A stretch of DNA of 64,000 bases, taken from contig NZ_BBXC01000013.1 in NCBI RefSeq assembly GCF_001570525.1, positions 248,001-312,000 of the forward strand, given 5' to 3'. Below the pieces are notes generated by a model. The model worked only from the letters and a program-made list of their open reading frames with translations. It was not told where the DNA came from and did no database searches. This stretch comes from Herbidospora sakaeratensis. Its GTDB lineage: Bacteria; Actinomycetota; Actinomycetes; Streptosporangiales; Streptosporangiaceae. The first letter of the stretch is position 1. Each line of letters opens with the position of its first letter. Shown one piece after another: positions 26,207-34,546 of this stretch. The position numbers and the translations under genes are program-made.

Positions 26207-26813
26207 GCGGGGTCCGCCTTTCGAGGATGTGCAGACCGGCGATGGTGCGGTCGTCGCGGAACACGATCCGGGCCGTGTAGTCGCCCGCCTCCATCGAGAG
26301 CGGCGTGTTCGTGATCGTCAGGTCGCCGGCCCGGGTGATCTCCGGCTCGCCGAGCCCCTCGAACGCTCCCGACAATCCGACGATCTGGGCCCACGCGGCC
26401 GCGAGCGCGTCCTCCGACAGGCCGTCGCGCATGGCCGGATCGAACTGCTCGGCGACCCGCGTCCACTGCCCGGACGTGAGGTCCTCGATCACCGCGACGG
26501 CCAGTTCGGCGACGCCGGGCAGGGGCGTGGTGGTCATGGGTTCTCCCGTCCTCGGGTCGATCGGTTTGCCGTAACGCTGGAACGCCGCCTGCCGGCTCAC
26601 GCCGAGCGCGTCACCGATGACCTGCCACGTGGCGCCGTTCTGGCGCGCCTGCTGCACGACGGCGCGCACGATGTCATCGGCGGCCGCCTGCATGCCCATG
26701 GCGTGCCCGATCGAGCCGGCCCAGTCGTCGCTTCTCGCCAGGACACGTGCGGCGAGGAACGCGTCCATGCGCGCTTTCAACGCCCGCACCGCCTCTGTCA
26801 ACGTATCTTTCAT
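26193..26813 (-). CDS. HTH protein with DUF3887-like C-terminal domain
   Basis: A 206-aa protein. Residues 1-90 carry a helix-turn-helix (GATWQVIGDALGVSRQAAFQRYG) preceded by a helical region. Residues about 100-205 resemble DUF3887 (ELAVAVIEDLTSGQWTRVAEQFDP, then a beta-rich end TARIVFRDDRTIAGLHI). The start ATG 26813 lies inside a 27-bp inverted repeat, and there is no Shine-Dalgarno sequence; a TATGCT 6 nt upstream of the ATG could be a -10, making the mRNA leaderless. It is probably the autorepressor of the operon with the CPBP protease. Confidence 0.8.
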   Translation of the reverse strand: MKDTLTEAVRALKARMDAFLAARVLARSDDWAGSIGHAMGMQAAADDIVRAVVQQARQNGATWQVIGDALGVSRQAAFQRYGKPIDPRTGEPMTTTPLPGVAELAVAVIEDLTSGQWTRVAEQFDPAMRDGLSEDALAAAWAQIVGLSGAFEGLGEPEITRAGDLTITNTPLSMEAGDYTARIVFRDDRTIAGLHILERRTPHERP

Positions 26814-26837
26814 CTGTAAAGCATAGCTTTACAGATG
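26811..26837. promoter_or_regulatory. Operator overlapping a start codon: 12-bp perfect inverted repeat
   Basis: CATCTGTAAAGC (26811-26822) and GCTTTACAGATG (26826-26837) are exact reverse complements around ATA. The left end is the start codon of the HTH gene, and the minus-strand TATGCT in the centre may be the -10 box. A bound protein would cover promoter, transcription start and start codon at once. Confidence 0.75.
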
Positions 26838-26848
26838 GACCGCTGCCG

Positions 26849-27312
26849 TCAGGGGGCGCCGAACTGGTGGTAACCGTTGAGCGTGACATCGGTGCGGGCG
26901 GTCATGGACGACGTGCTCCACAGGTCGCTCATCGTCATCAGCCGGGCCTCGGGGGAGTAGGACGCCAGGGTGAGCCGGTTCGCGTCCCGGGAGATCCAGA
27001 TCGGGAACAGCCAGTTGGGCAGCAGCCGGGTGCGCCGCGCGGCCATGTCGAACAACATCGCCGGGTCCTTGAACTCCGGCACCTTCGAGAAGGCCACATA
27101 ACGGCCGTCGTCGCTGATCACCAGCTTGGCCATCGAGCCCATCTTGCCGAGCGGGATCTTCGCGGGTGACGATCGTGCCGGCGGCGAGGCTGTAGCAGGC
27201 GATGGTCCGGCCGTCTTGGGTGATCGCCAGCGGGCCGTTGCGACCGGGCAGGGCGTCGTCCAGCGCATAGGCCCGCTGATGGTGGCCCACGAACTCCCGG
27301 AAGCGACGTCAC
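26849..27312 (-). pseudogene. Frameshifted beta-propeller (WD40-like) C-terminal remnant
   Basis: Two minus-strand frames join into one protein-like sequence. The upstream frame reads FVGHHQRAYALDDALPGRNG, PLAITQDGRTIACYS and AAGTIVTR. Near 27165 the coding frame shifts and continues as LGKMGSMAKLVISDDGRYVA, FSKVPEFKDPAMLFDMAAR and so on, to LNGYHQFGAP and a stop at 26849. The ITxDGRxIA and ISxDGRYVAFS motifs are WD40-like propeller blades. An in-frame TGA bounds the 5' side, so only the last blades remain. Confidence 0.6.
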
Positions 27313-27411
27313 CTGGGCCACGAAAGGTCGGCGGTCTCACCTGACGTGTTTTCATGATCACTGGCGGTAACGTTCCGATGGAATTGATCTTCGTGAACGG
27401 AGCTCGTCTTG

Positions 27412-28791
27412 ATGTCACAACCGCGCACGTCCGCGCTCGCGGCCGCCCTGCTCACCCTCGTGACCGCCTCGGCGGTGTCCGGAGCCGCCTCGGCGCGGCC
27501 GGAGACGCACGTCAACGCCGCGCAGTGTGTACGGCAGGGCCAGGCGAACTACCCGGTGAACTACTTCTGGAAGAACGTCATCGGCATGCAGCTGGGCCGG
27601 GGCAACGTGGCGGTGACCACCACGCCGTCGTTGTGGGGCGGGGAGATCGCGCCCGGTTCGACGTTCACCCTCCGTCTGGCCCACAGCACCGCCCAGTGGC
27701 CTTTGCTGGTGCGCACCTACACCACCACCTGGGACATCTCCTCGCTGCTGGCCAGCGCCGACGTCATCGGCCAGTCGGGGACGGGCAGCATCAGCGGCAC
27801 CACCCTGACGATCCCGTCGGGCACCAAGACCGACCCCGCCGCGAAGGTCATCACCTTCCGCGTCAAGCCGGGCACCGCCGGGCGGAGCATGACCATCCGC
27901 CCGAGCGGCATCAGCAGCGTCATCGCCTTCCCCGGCCAGCTCGGCAACAACACCCCGGCGCCGCCGATCAGGATCGTCACCGGCAACACCATCTCGCCGA
28001 CCACTGCGGCCGACGACACCGCCGCGACCCTCCAGGACACGGCGGTCACCGTCCCGGTCCTGGCCAACGACACCGGCGCGGGCGCGACGATCACCGCCGT
28101 CGGCACGCCCGCCCACGGCACCGCCACGGTCTCCGGCAACGGCATCCTGTACACGCCGCCGGCGGGCCTCAGCGGCACCGACACCTTCACCTACACGATC
28201 AGCACCCCGTGCGGGACCAGCACCGCGACCGTCACCGTCGTGGTCGCCTGCGTCACCAACCCGATCGGCCTGGCGAACGGCAGCTTCGAGGACCCGTACG
28301 TCGCCTCGGCCCGATGGGACATCCCCGACGCCGCCACCAACCCGGCCGTCGGCTGGCGCACCACCGCCACCGACGGGATGCTGGAGATCTGGCGCAGCGG
28401 CTACCAGGGCGTGCCCTCGGCCGACGGTCAGCAGTTCGCCGAGCTCAACGCCACCCAGCCGTCCACGCTCTACCAGGACGTGCCGACCGTGCCCGGCACC
28501 GTCATGACGTGGTCGATCTGGCACCGCGGCCGGGCCGGCACCGACGTCATGCACGTGCTGATCGGCGCACCGGGCGCGACCGTGGCCCAGACCCCGGACG
28601 GGGCGACCTCGCCCGACATCGCCACCGGCAACACCGCCTGGCGTCAGTACACCGGCACCTACACGGTCCCGGCCGGGCAGACGACGACCCGGTTCTCCTT
28701 CCAGGCCGTCTCGTCGGCGGGCGGCGGCGCCTTCGGCAACTTCCTGGACGGCGTGGTCTTCCAGACGCCGCCCTGCAAGCCCATGAAGTAG
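27412..28791 (+). CDS. Secreted protein with bacterial Ig-like domain and C-terminal jelly-roll domain
   Basis: A 459-aa exported protein with a signal peptide ([18 protein letters not shown], about residues 9-27). Residues about 200-285 form a cadherin/Big-like domain with the typical [37 protein letters not shown] pattern. Residues about 290-455 ([46 protein letters not shown]) match the NGSFE-type carbohydrate-binding-like jelly roll of bacterial surface proteins. No catalytic domain is seen. An ATG at 27412 with GGAG upstream is preferred over the TTG just before it. Likely an adhesive or glycan-binding surface protein. Confidence 0.8.
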   Translation: MSQPRTSALAAALLTLVTASAVSGAASARPETHVNAAQCVRQGQANYPVNYFWKNVIGMQLGRGNVAVTTTPSLWGGEIAPGSTFTLRLAHSTAQWPLLVRTYTTTWDISSLLASADVIGQSGTGSISGTTLTIPSGTKTDPAAKVITFRVKPGTAGRSMTIRPSGISSVIAFPGQLGNNTPAPPIRIVTGNTISPTTAADDTAATLQDTAVTVPVLANDTGAGATITAVGTPAHGTATVSGNGILYTPPAGLSGTDTFTYTISTPCGTSTATVTVVVACVTNPIGLANGSFEDPYVASARWDIPDAATNPAVGWRTTATDGMLEIWRSGYQGVPSADGQQFAELNATQPSTLYQDVPTVPGTVMTWSIWHRGRAGTDVMHVLIGAPGATVAQTPDGATSPDIATGNTAWRQYTGTYTVPAGQTTTRFSFQAVSSAGGGAFGNFLDGVVFQTPPCKPMK

Positions 28792-28795
28792 AACC

Positions 28796-29629
28796 TCACC
28801 GCGGGCCGAGGAAGCCCGACAGCAGTCGCCTGAACGCGTGCGGATGCTCCAGCGCCGGCACGTGCCCGCATCGGCCGAGCACGTGCAGGCGGACATCCGC
28901 CAGGTGGTCGAGCAGGGGCAGGGCCGTCTTGAGCGGGGTGACCCGGTCGTTGGCGCCGTGGACGAGCAGCACGGGCGCGCGGATCCCCGCCAGCGTCTCC
29001 GCCGAGAGGGTGAGGTCGTCGGACCAGCGGGCCCTCGGGGGAGGGAACAACGACGCGAACGCGGCCGCGCCCGCTTCCATCGCGGCCGCGCGGGCGGCGA
29101 CGGCCGGCTCGGTGACGAGCGCCTGGTCGAGGACGAGGCGGCTCAACATGTCTCGTGCCCCGGCCGGGCCGGCGGGGGCGGCCCAGATCGCGTCGAGGTC
29201 GGGCGAGAGCGGCGCGCCGGGGGCGCCCATCGTCGAGACGGCCACGACGTGGGTGACCTGCCGGGGACGCGCGGCCGCCAGGGCCAGCGCCACGGCGCCG
29301 CCCATGGAGTGGCCCACCACGGCGTACTGCTCGGCGCCGAGGGCGTCCATCAGGCCGGCGGCCTGCTCCGTCCACGACCGGAGCCCGCCCCGGGAGCCCG
29401 GCGGAAGCGGGGTGCGGCCGAAACCGGCCTGGTCGGGAGCCACGAAGCGCCAGGACGCGCCCAGCGCCTGGGCCGTCGCCGTCCAGGCGCCGGAGCCGGT
29501 CGTGCCGGGGCCGGAGCCGTGCAGCATCAGCACCGCGGGGCCGGCGCCCACGTCCATGACATGGACGGGGGATCCGCCGACTGTGACGGTCTCAGGTTCC
29601 GTCACAGTCGGCAGGTCCGGTGAGCTCAT
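28796..29629 (-). CDS. Alpha/beta hydrolase of the meta-cleavage product hydrolase type
   Basis: A 277-aa hydrolase. LHGSGPGTTGSGAW at 36-49 is the oxyanion-hole motif of 2-hydroxymuconate-semialdehyde-type C-C hydrolases, the nucleophile is Ser108 (VVGHSMGG), the Asp is in HGANDRVTP and the His in RCGHVPALE. No ring-cleavage dioxygenase is nearby, so a role in aromatic catabolism is not shown. The start ATG 29629 overlaps the stop of the DJ-1-like gene (ATGA). Confidence 0.88.
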   Translation of the reverse strand: MSSPDLPTVTEPETVTVGGSPVHVMDVGAGPAVLMLHGSGPGTTGSGAWTATAQALGASWRFVAPDQAGFGRTPLPPGSRGGLRSWTEQAAGLMDALGAEQYAVVGHSMGGAVALALAAARPRQVTHVVAVSTMGAPGAPLSPDLDAIWAAPAGPAGARDMLSRLVLDQALVTEPAVAARAAAMEAGAAAFASLFPPPRARWSDDLTLSAETLAGIRAPVLLVHGANDRVTPLKTALPLLDHLADVRLHVLGRCGHVPALEHPHAFRRLLSGFLGPR

Positions 29630-30186
29630 GCCGACAGGGACTTCGAGAAGACGTCCATCATCGCGCGGCCGAACTGCGGCATGTCCGGCCAGCCGCGGCA
29701 CGAGACGAGGTTGCCGTCGATGACGTCGGGAGCGTCGATGACCGTCGCGCCCGCGTTCTCCATGTCGCCGGTGATGGGCGGGAAGCAGGCGGTCTTCCGG
29801 CCCTTGAGCAGCCCGTACACGGCCGGCACCTGGGCGCCGTGGCAGATCAGCGCGATCGGGAGGTTGCGCGCGAAGAAGTGCTCGGTGATGCGCCGGACGT
29901 CGGCGTCGACCCGGATCCACTCGGGGGCGCGGCCCCCGGGGATGATGAGGGCGTCGTAGCGCTCGACGTCGACCTCGGCCCAGGGCACGTCGACCGGCAG
30001 CTTGCGGCCGTTCTTCTCCACGTAGGCGTCGGAGTTGGGGTCGAACTCGTGGATGACCAGCTGAACGTCACGCAGCGTCCGTGACGAGACGTCGACGTCC
30101 CAGCCCCCCTCCTGCACGCGGTAGTAGGGATACATGGTGTCGAGCTCTTCGGCGGCGTCGCCGGTCAGAAGCAGCGCTCTGGGCAC
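29626..30186 (-). CDS. DJ-1/PfpI family protein (class I glutamine amidotransferase-like)
   Basis: A 186-aa protein of the PfpI/DJ-1 fold with the nucleophile elbow ALICHGAQ: Cys115 followed by His116. The LIIPGGRAPEW strand-turn provides the conserved glycines. Members act as glyoxalases, chaperones or proteases. It is coupled to the hydrolase downstream and follows the GntR gene on the same strand, with a 21-bp palindrome 33 bp upstream of its start. Confidence 0.9.
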   Translation of the reverse strand: MPRALLLTGDAAEELDTMYPYYRVQEGGWDVDVSSRTLRDVQLVIHEFDPNSDAYVEKNGRKLPVDVPWAEVDVERYDALIIPGGRAPEWIRVDADVRRITEHFFARNLPIALICHGAQVPAVYGLLKGRKTACFPPITGDMENAGATVIDAPDVIDGNLVSCRGWPDMPQFGRAMMDVFSKSLSA

Positions 30187-30218
30187 CTACTTCTCCTCGC
30201 ATTTGGGACGGGTGAAGT

Positions 30219-30239
30219 GGATCGGATCCAATCCGATCC
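30219..30239. promoter_or_regulatory. Perfect 9-bp inverted repeat, probable GntR operator
   Basis: GGATCGGAT (30219-30227) and ATCCGATCC (30231-30239) flank CCA, upstream of the DJ-1/hydrolase pair and just beyond the stop of the GntR gene. The half-site GGATCG recurs at about 31096-31101 in the promoter region between the GntR gene and the ABC importer. Confidence 0.6.
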
Positions 30240-30273
30240 GGTTGAGTTAGCATTCCTCGACCCGGCCCGCCCG

Positions 30274-31017
30274 TCAAGCCTTTGCCGCCATTCCGTCCGC
30301 GCCGTCGGCCTCGTCGAACAACCGCCGGAACCGCTCGCCGGACCGCAGGATGTGCCGGCGCATGGCGTAGGCGGCGGCGTCGGGGTCGCGCGCGGCGATC
30401 GCGTCCAAGACCGCTTCGTGCTCGGCCATGGCCAGGTGCGTGACCTGCGTGTCATGAAGGAGCCGGAACAGGTGCACGTGCGTGTGCAGGCGCGCGAGCG
30501 CCTCGCGGATGACCTGGTTCTCCGCGCTCAGCGCGACGAGATCGTGGAAGGCGGCGTCGCGCAGCCCGAAGGCGCCGTAGGCCATGAGCCCGTCGCCGCC
30601 CTCCAGCTCCGCCATCTCCTCCAGCATCCGCCGCAGCCCGGCGACCTGCTCGGAAGTGGCGCGTTCTGCGGATCTGCGCGCCGCCGCCGGCTCCAGGAGC
30701 AGGCGGAGTTCCAGCATGTCCTCGAACCGGTTCCGGGTGATCTGCGGGGGGATGCGATAGCCGGCATGGGGCACCCGCACGACCAGGCCCTCGGCCTCCA
30801 TACGGTTCAGCGCGTCTCGGATCGGCGTCTGCGAAACCCCCAGCTCGCGGGCCAGGACGTCGATCGTGACGCGGGAACCAGGTTCGATCCGCAACGACAT
30901 CAGCTGTCCGAGCAGCGTGTCGTACACCTCGTCGGCGAGCCGGCCGCGCGATCTTCCCGGCGGCTTTGCGCCCGTCGTGGCCCCATGGCGCCGCGCGATC
31001 ATCACTTCGTCGTCCAT
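30274..31017 (-). CDS. GntR family transcriptional regulator, FCD type
   Basis: A 247-aa regulator. The winged HTH is LADEVYDTLLGQLMSLRIEPGSRVTIDVLARELGVSQTPIRDALNRMEAEGLV and the C-terminal FCD domain has the helical pattern with metal-binding Asp/His residues (LRDAAFHDLV, MAEHEAVLDAI). FCD GntR proteins bind carboxylates or sugar acids (family knowledge). It is divergent from the five-gene ABC importer operon and upstream of the DJ-1/hydrolase pair, so it probably controls both. ATG 31017 is preferred; ATG 31002 is possible. Confidence 0.9.
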   Translation of the reverse strand: MDDEVMIARRHGATTGAKPPGRSRGRLADEVYDTLLGQLMSLRIEPGSRVTIDVLARELGVSQTPIRDALNRMEAEGLVVRVPHAGYRIPPQITRNRFEDMLELRLLLEPAAARRSAERATSEQVAGLRRMLEEMAELEGGDGLMAYGAFGLRDAAFHDLVALSAENQVIREALARLHTHVHLFRLLHDTQVTHLAMAEHEAVLDAIAARDPDAAAYAMRRHILRSGERFRRLFDEADGADGMAAKA

Positions 31018-31293
31018 CGTGACGTGAGGTCCTTCCTTGCGCCTTCGGGAACCTGTTGACATCGGTCGCCACGCTGAGGGATGCTGACGGCCACCTCGGA
31101 TCGTATAGGAAAGGTGATGGATGCCACCCATCCTTCACCCAAACGCGGAACCGCCCGCCATCGCTCTCGTGACGCCGGTCTGCGGGTCAGCCCCTGCGAC
31201 GGCCGGCACGACGCCAGAACCACCCAGCCACTGCTCGGCGAAGCGCGCAGCACGGCTCTAGAGGTCCCCACCCCCCAGAAAGCAGGCAAGAAG

Positions 31294-32691
31294 ATGCGGT
31301 ATCCGAAGCGAATAGGACGACTGGCGGCGGCCATGCTGGTGGCCACGACCTTGGCGGCGTGCGGCGGCGGGGACGACGGCGGGAACGCGAGCACCCCCAA
31401 GGCGCCGGCGGACATCCCGGAGCTCACCAAGGAGCCGCTGACCCTCAGCTTCATCTGGTTCGACTGGCCCCCCGCCAAGGCGCTGGAAGCCTTCGCGAAC
31501 GCGGAGTACACCAAAGAGCGGTCGAACGTGACCGTCAAGGTCAACGTCGTGCCGAACGCGAACTGGCATGACGCGATGTTCACCCAGTTCGCGGCACGCA
31601 AGACCGACTTCGACATCCCGATTCTGGACTCCCAGCACATCGGCGAGGCCGTGACGAACGGCAACATCCTCGACATCACCGACTTCGTCAAGAAGAACAT
31701 CGACGTCAACGCGTACAACCCGTACCTGCTGGCAGCCTACGGCCAGTTCCCCCAGGCGGAGACCGGGCAGCGCGACGAGAACGCCAGCCTGTACGGACTT
31801 CCGCTGCTCGGCGACACCTGGACGATGATCTACCGCAAGGACCTGATCGGCGAGACGCCGCCGGCGACCTGGGACGAGATGATCGCGGCCGCCCAGAAGT
31901 GCCAGACGGAGAACCCCGGCGTCAGCGGGCTGGCCTTCCACCAGGCCAACGGCTCCGACGCCGCGGCCGTGACCTACAACACGGTCAACGGCGTCTACGG
32001 CGGCAACCTCTGGGACTCCAAGGCGCGCAAGATCGAGGGCGTCATCAACGACGCCGCGGGCCAGGAGGCGATGGACGTCCTGGTCAACAAGATGAAGCCG
32101 CTGACCGCCGCGGGCTCCGGCAACTGGTTCATCGACGAGGTCAACGCGGCCGTCGCCCAGGGCAAGGCCTGCATCGCCTTCAACTGGATCGCCGCGAGCG
32201 GCGGCCTGCTCGACCCCGAGCAGTCGACGCTCGGCAAGACGCGCGAGGAGATCCTCGGCAAGCTGGGCTTCGCCACCCTGCCCAAGCAGAAGACCGACCT
32301 CGTGCCGCTCGGCGGCATGGGCATGCACGTCTCGGCCTACTCCTCCCCGGAGAAGCAGGCGGAGGCGCTGAACTTCATGAAGTGGTTCGAGCAGGCCGAC
32401 ATCCAGAAGAAGTGGGCCGCGGCCGGTGGCGTGCCGGCGCGTACGGACGCCCTGTCGTCGCCCGAGTTCCTCAACGCCGGGCCGTTCAACAAGGTGTACG
32501 CCGACTCGGTCTCGCGGATGCGGGACATGTGGAACGTGCCCGAGTACGCGCGTCTCATCGACATCGAGAACACCAACGTGAACGCGGCCCTCAACGGCGC
32601 CAAGCCGCCGAAGGACGCGCTGAACGACATCGCCAAGGAGCAGCAGGCCGTGCTCGACTCCGCCGGCAAAAAGGGCGGCGGCGGACTGTGA
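31294..32691 (+). CDS. ABC transporter solute-binding lipoprotein
   Basis: A 465-aa lipoprotein: signal peptide MRYPKRIGRLAAAMLVATTL and lipobox LAAC at Cys22, then a family 1-type solute-binding domain (LTLSFIWFDWPPAKALEAF, YGLPLLGDTWTMIYRKDL, AYSSPEKQAEALNFMKWF). It is first gene of the importer operon and its stop overlaps the first permease start (GTGA). The substrate is not readable; downstream enzymes point to a small alcohol, diol or hydroxy acid rather than a sugar. Confidence 0.9.
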   Translation: MRYPKRIGRLAAAMLVATTLAACGGGDDGGNASTPKAPADIPELTKEPLTLSFIWFDWPPAKALEAFANAEYTKERSNVTVKVNVVPNANWHDAMFTQFAARKTDFDIPILDSQHIGEAVTNGNILDITDFVKKNIDVNAYNPYLLAAYGQFPQAETGQRDENASLYGLPLLGDTWTMIYRKDLIGETPPATWDEMIAAAQKCQTENPGVSGLAFHQANGSDAAAVTYNTVNGVYGGNLWDSKARKIEGVINDAAGQEAMDVLVNKMKPLTAAGSGNWFIDEVNAAVAQGKACIAFNWIAASGGLLDPEQSTLGKTREEILGKLGFATLPKQKTDLVPLGGMGMHVSAYSSPEKQAEALNFMKWFEQADIQKKWAAAGGVPARTDALSSPEFLNAGPFNKVYADSVSRMRDMWNVPEYARLIDIENTNVNAALNGAKPPKDALNDIAKEQQAVLDSAGKKGGGGL

Positions 32692-33635
32692 GTGACCCCG
32701 TCTCTCTGACGGACCACCCGGTGCGGGAGGCGTCCTCGACGCCGCCCGCACCGGGGCGGTCCCGCCACCTGAGCGATCGCTGGCTCACGGTGGCCTTCAT
32801 CTCTCCCGCGTTGCTGCTGTTGCTGGCGATGTCGGTGTTTCCGCTGCTGTGGGCGCTGTACCTGTCGTTCACCGACTACTCGGCCACCCGCGGCGGGCCC
32901 GCCACCTTCGTCTGGTTCGAGAACTTCACCGCCATCCTGACGTCGGCGCAGGTCCACCTGAGGGCCTTCACGACGCTGCTGTACGTGGTCGGCGCGGTCA
33001 CCCTGCAGACCGTGCTGGGCTTCTCCATCGCCTATCTGATCTCGCGGCGGGTGCGCGGGCGGGGCGTGCTCACCACGCTGTTCCTGGTCCCGATGATGCT
33101 CTCGCCGGTCGTGGTCGGCCTGTTCTGGCGGTTCATGCTCGACGCGCAGTTCGGCGTGATCAACAGCATGCTCGGCTCGATCGGCCTGGGGCAGGTGGAG
33201 TGGCTCACCAAGCAGAACACGGCGCTGATCTCCCTGATCGTGGTCGACACCTGGCAGTGGACGCCGTTCATCATGCTCATCGCACTCGCCGGCCTCACCG
33301 CGGTGCCGAAGTACCTGTACGAGGCCGCCTCGATCGACCGGGCGTCGGAGTGGTTCCGGTTCCGCACCATCACCCTTCCGCTGGTGTGGCCGCTGCTCCT
33401 CATCGCCGTGTTGTTCAGGGCCATCGAGGCCTTCCGGCTGTTCGACCTCGTCTACATCCTCACCAGCGGAGGTCCGGGGGTCTCCACCGAGACGTTGTCG
33501 TTCCACGTCTACAAGGTCGCGTTCCTGGGCTTCAACACCGGGACCGCCTCGGCGTACGGGATCCTCATGGTCCTCATCGTCATCGTCCTCGCGCAGCTCT
33601 ACATGCGCTACCTGAACAAGCTCAAGGAGGACTGA
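32688..33635 (+). CDS. ABC transporter permease, first subunit
   Basis: A 315-aa inner-membrane permease with six predicted segments. The binding-protein-dependent EAA loop reads YEAASIDRASEWFRFRTITLPLVWP, where the sugar-type consensus is EAAxxDGAxxWQxFxxITLP. The GTG start at 32688 overlaps the upstream stop by 4 nt. It belongs to the MalF/UgpA-like group. Confidence 0.9.
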   Translation: MSDPVSLTDHPVREASSTPPAPGRSRHLSDRWLTVAFISPALLLLLAMSVFPLLWALYLSFTDYSATRGGPATFVWFENFTAILTSAQVHLRAFTTLLYVVGAVTLQTVLGFSIAYLISRRVRGRGVLTTLFLVPMMLSPVVVGLFWRFMLDAQFGVINSMLGSIGLGQVEWLTKQNTALISLIVVDTWQWTPFIMLIALAGLTAVPKYLYEAASIDRASEWFRFRTITLPLVWPLLLIAVLFRAIEAFRLFDLVYILTSGGPGVSTETLSFHVYKVAFLGFNTGTASAYGILMVLIVIVLAQLYMRYLNKLKED

Positions 33636-34546
33636 TGGCCGTCTCCGTCGACGAGGCCGTGTCGCCAGGTCCGGTCCGAGATCGCCGGCCTCCGCGTCGC
33701 CGCTCCGGCGGCCGGGGCCGCGTCGTGATCGAGGTCGCGGTGCTGGCCGTGCTGGCCGCCGTGATGCTCTTCCCGGTGTTGTGGATGATCGAGACGTCCA
33801 TCAAGGAGAACCGGGACGTCTACGCGATCCCGGCCAAGTTCTTCGACTTCACGGTCACCCTGGACCACTTCAAGGACGTGTTCGTCGACTCCGGCGGCGG
33901 TCCCACGACCTTGTCCGGCTCGTTCCTCAACTCGGTCATCGTCGCCGGCGTCTCCACGGTGCTGGCCACGGTGCTGGGCGTGCCGGCGGCCTGGGCCTAC
34001 TCGCGTTTCTCCGTGAAGGCCAAGAAGGACCAGCTGTTCTTCATCCTGTCGACCCGGTTCATGCCGCCCGTGGTGGTCGTGATCCCGATCTTCCTCATGT
34101 ACCGCCAGGTCGGGCTGTTCGACACCAAGCTCGGCCTGATCCTCATCTACACCGCCTTCAACGTCCCGTTCACGATCTGGATGATGAAGGGGTTCGTGGA
34201 CGAGGTGCCCGCGGAGTACGAGGACGCCGCCATGCTCGACGGCTACACCCGCCTGCAGGCGTTCTGGAAGTTCACCCTTCCCCTGCTCCTGCCCGGCATC
34301 GCCGCGACGGCGGTCTTCGCCCTCATCTTCTCGTGGAACGAGTTCGTGTTCGCCATCTTCCTCACCTCCAGCGACGCCGTGCGGACGGCGCCACCCGCCA
34401 TCGCCGGCCTCATCGGCGGAACCACCGTGGACTGGGGTCTCGTGGCCGCCGCCTCCATCGTGTTCGCCCTTCCCGTGCTCGTCTTCTCCTACCTGGTGCG
34501 CAAGCACCTCGTCGCCGGTGTGACGCTCGGGGCGGTGCGACGCTGA
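33635..34546 (+). CDS. ABC transporter permease, second subunit
   Basis: A 303-aa permease of the MalG/UgpE-like group with six predicted membrane segments and an EAA loop EYEDAAMLDGYTRLQAFWKF followed by TLPLLLPG. The start shares one base with the upstream stop (TGATG), and its stop shares one base with the next start. Confidence 0.9.
   Translation: MAVSVDEAVSPGPVRDRRPPRRRSGGRGRVVIEVAVLAVLAAVMLFPVLWMIETSIKENRDVYAIPAKFFDFTVTLDHFKDVFVDSGGGPTTLSGSFLNSVIVAGVSTVLATVLGVPAAWAYSRFSVKAKKDQLFFILSTRFMPPVVVVIPIFLMYRQVGLFDTKLGLILIYTAFNVPFTIWMMKGFVDEVPAEYEDAAMLDGYTRLQAFWKFTLPLLLPGIAATAVFALIFSWNEFVFAIFLTSSDAVRTAPPAIAGLIGGTTVDWGLVAAASIVFALPVLVFSYLVRKHLVAGVTLGAVRR

Noticed and set aside
29581-29607. CTGTGACGG/CCGTCACAG inverted repeat
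   Set aside because: It lies within the first codons of the hydrolase gene and encodes an ordinary TVTEPETVTV stretch; regulatory use not supported.
28796-30186. Aromatic meta-cleavage pathway
   Set aside because: The hydrolase has the right motif, but no dioxygenase, hydratase or aldolase genes are nearby.
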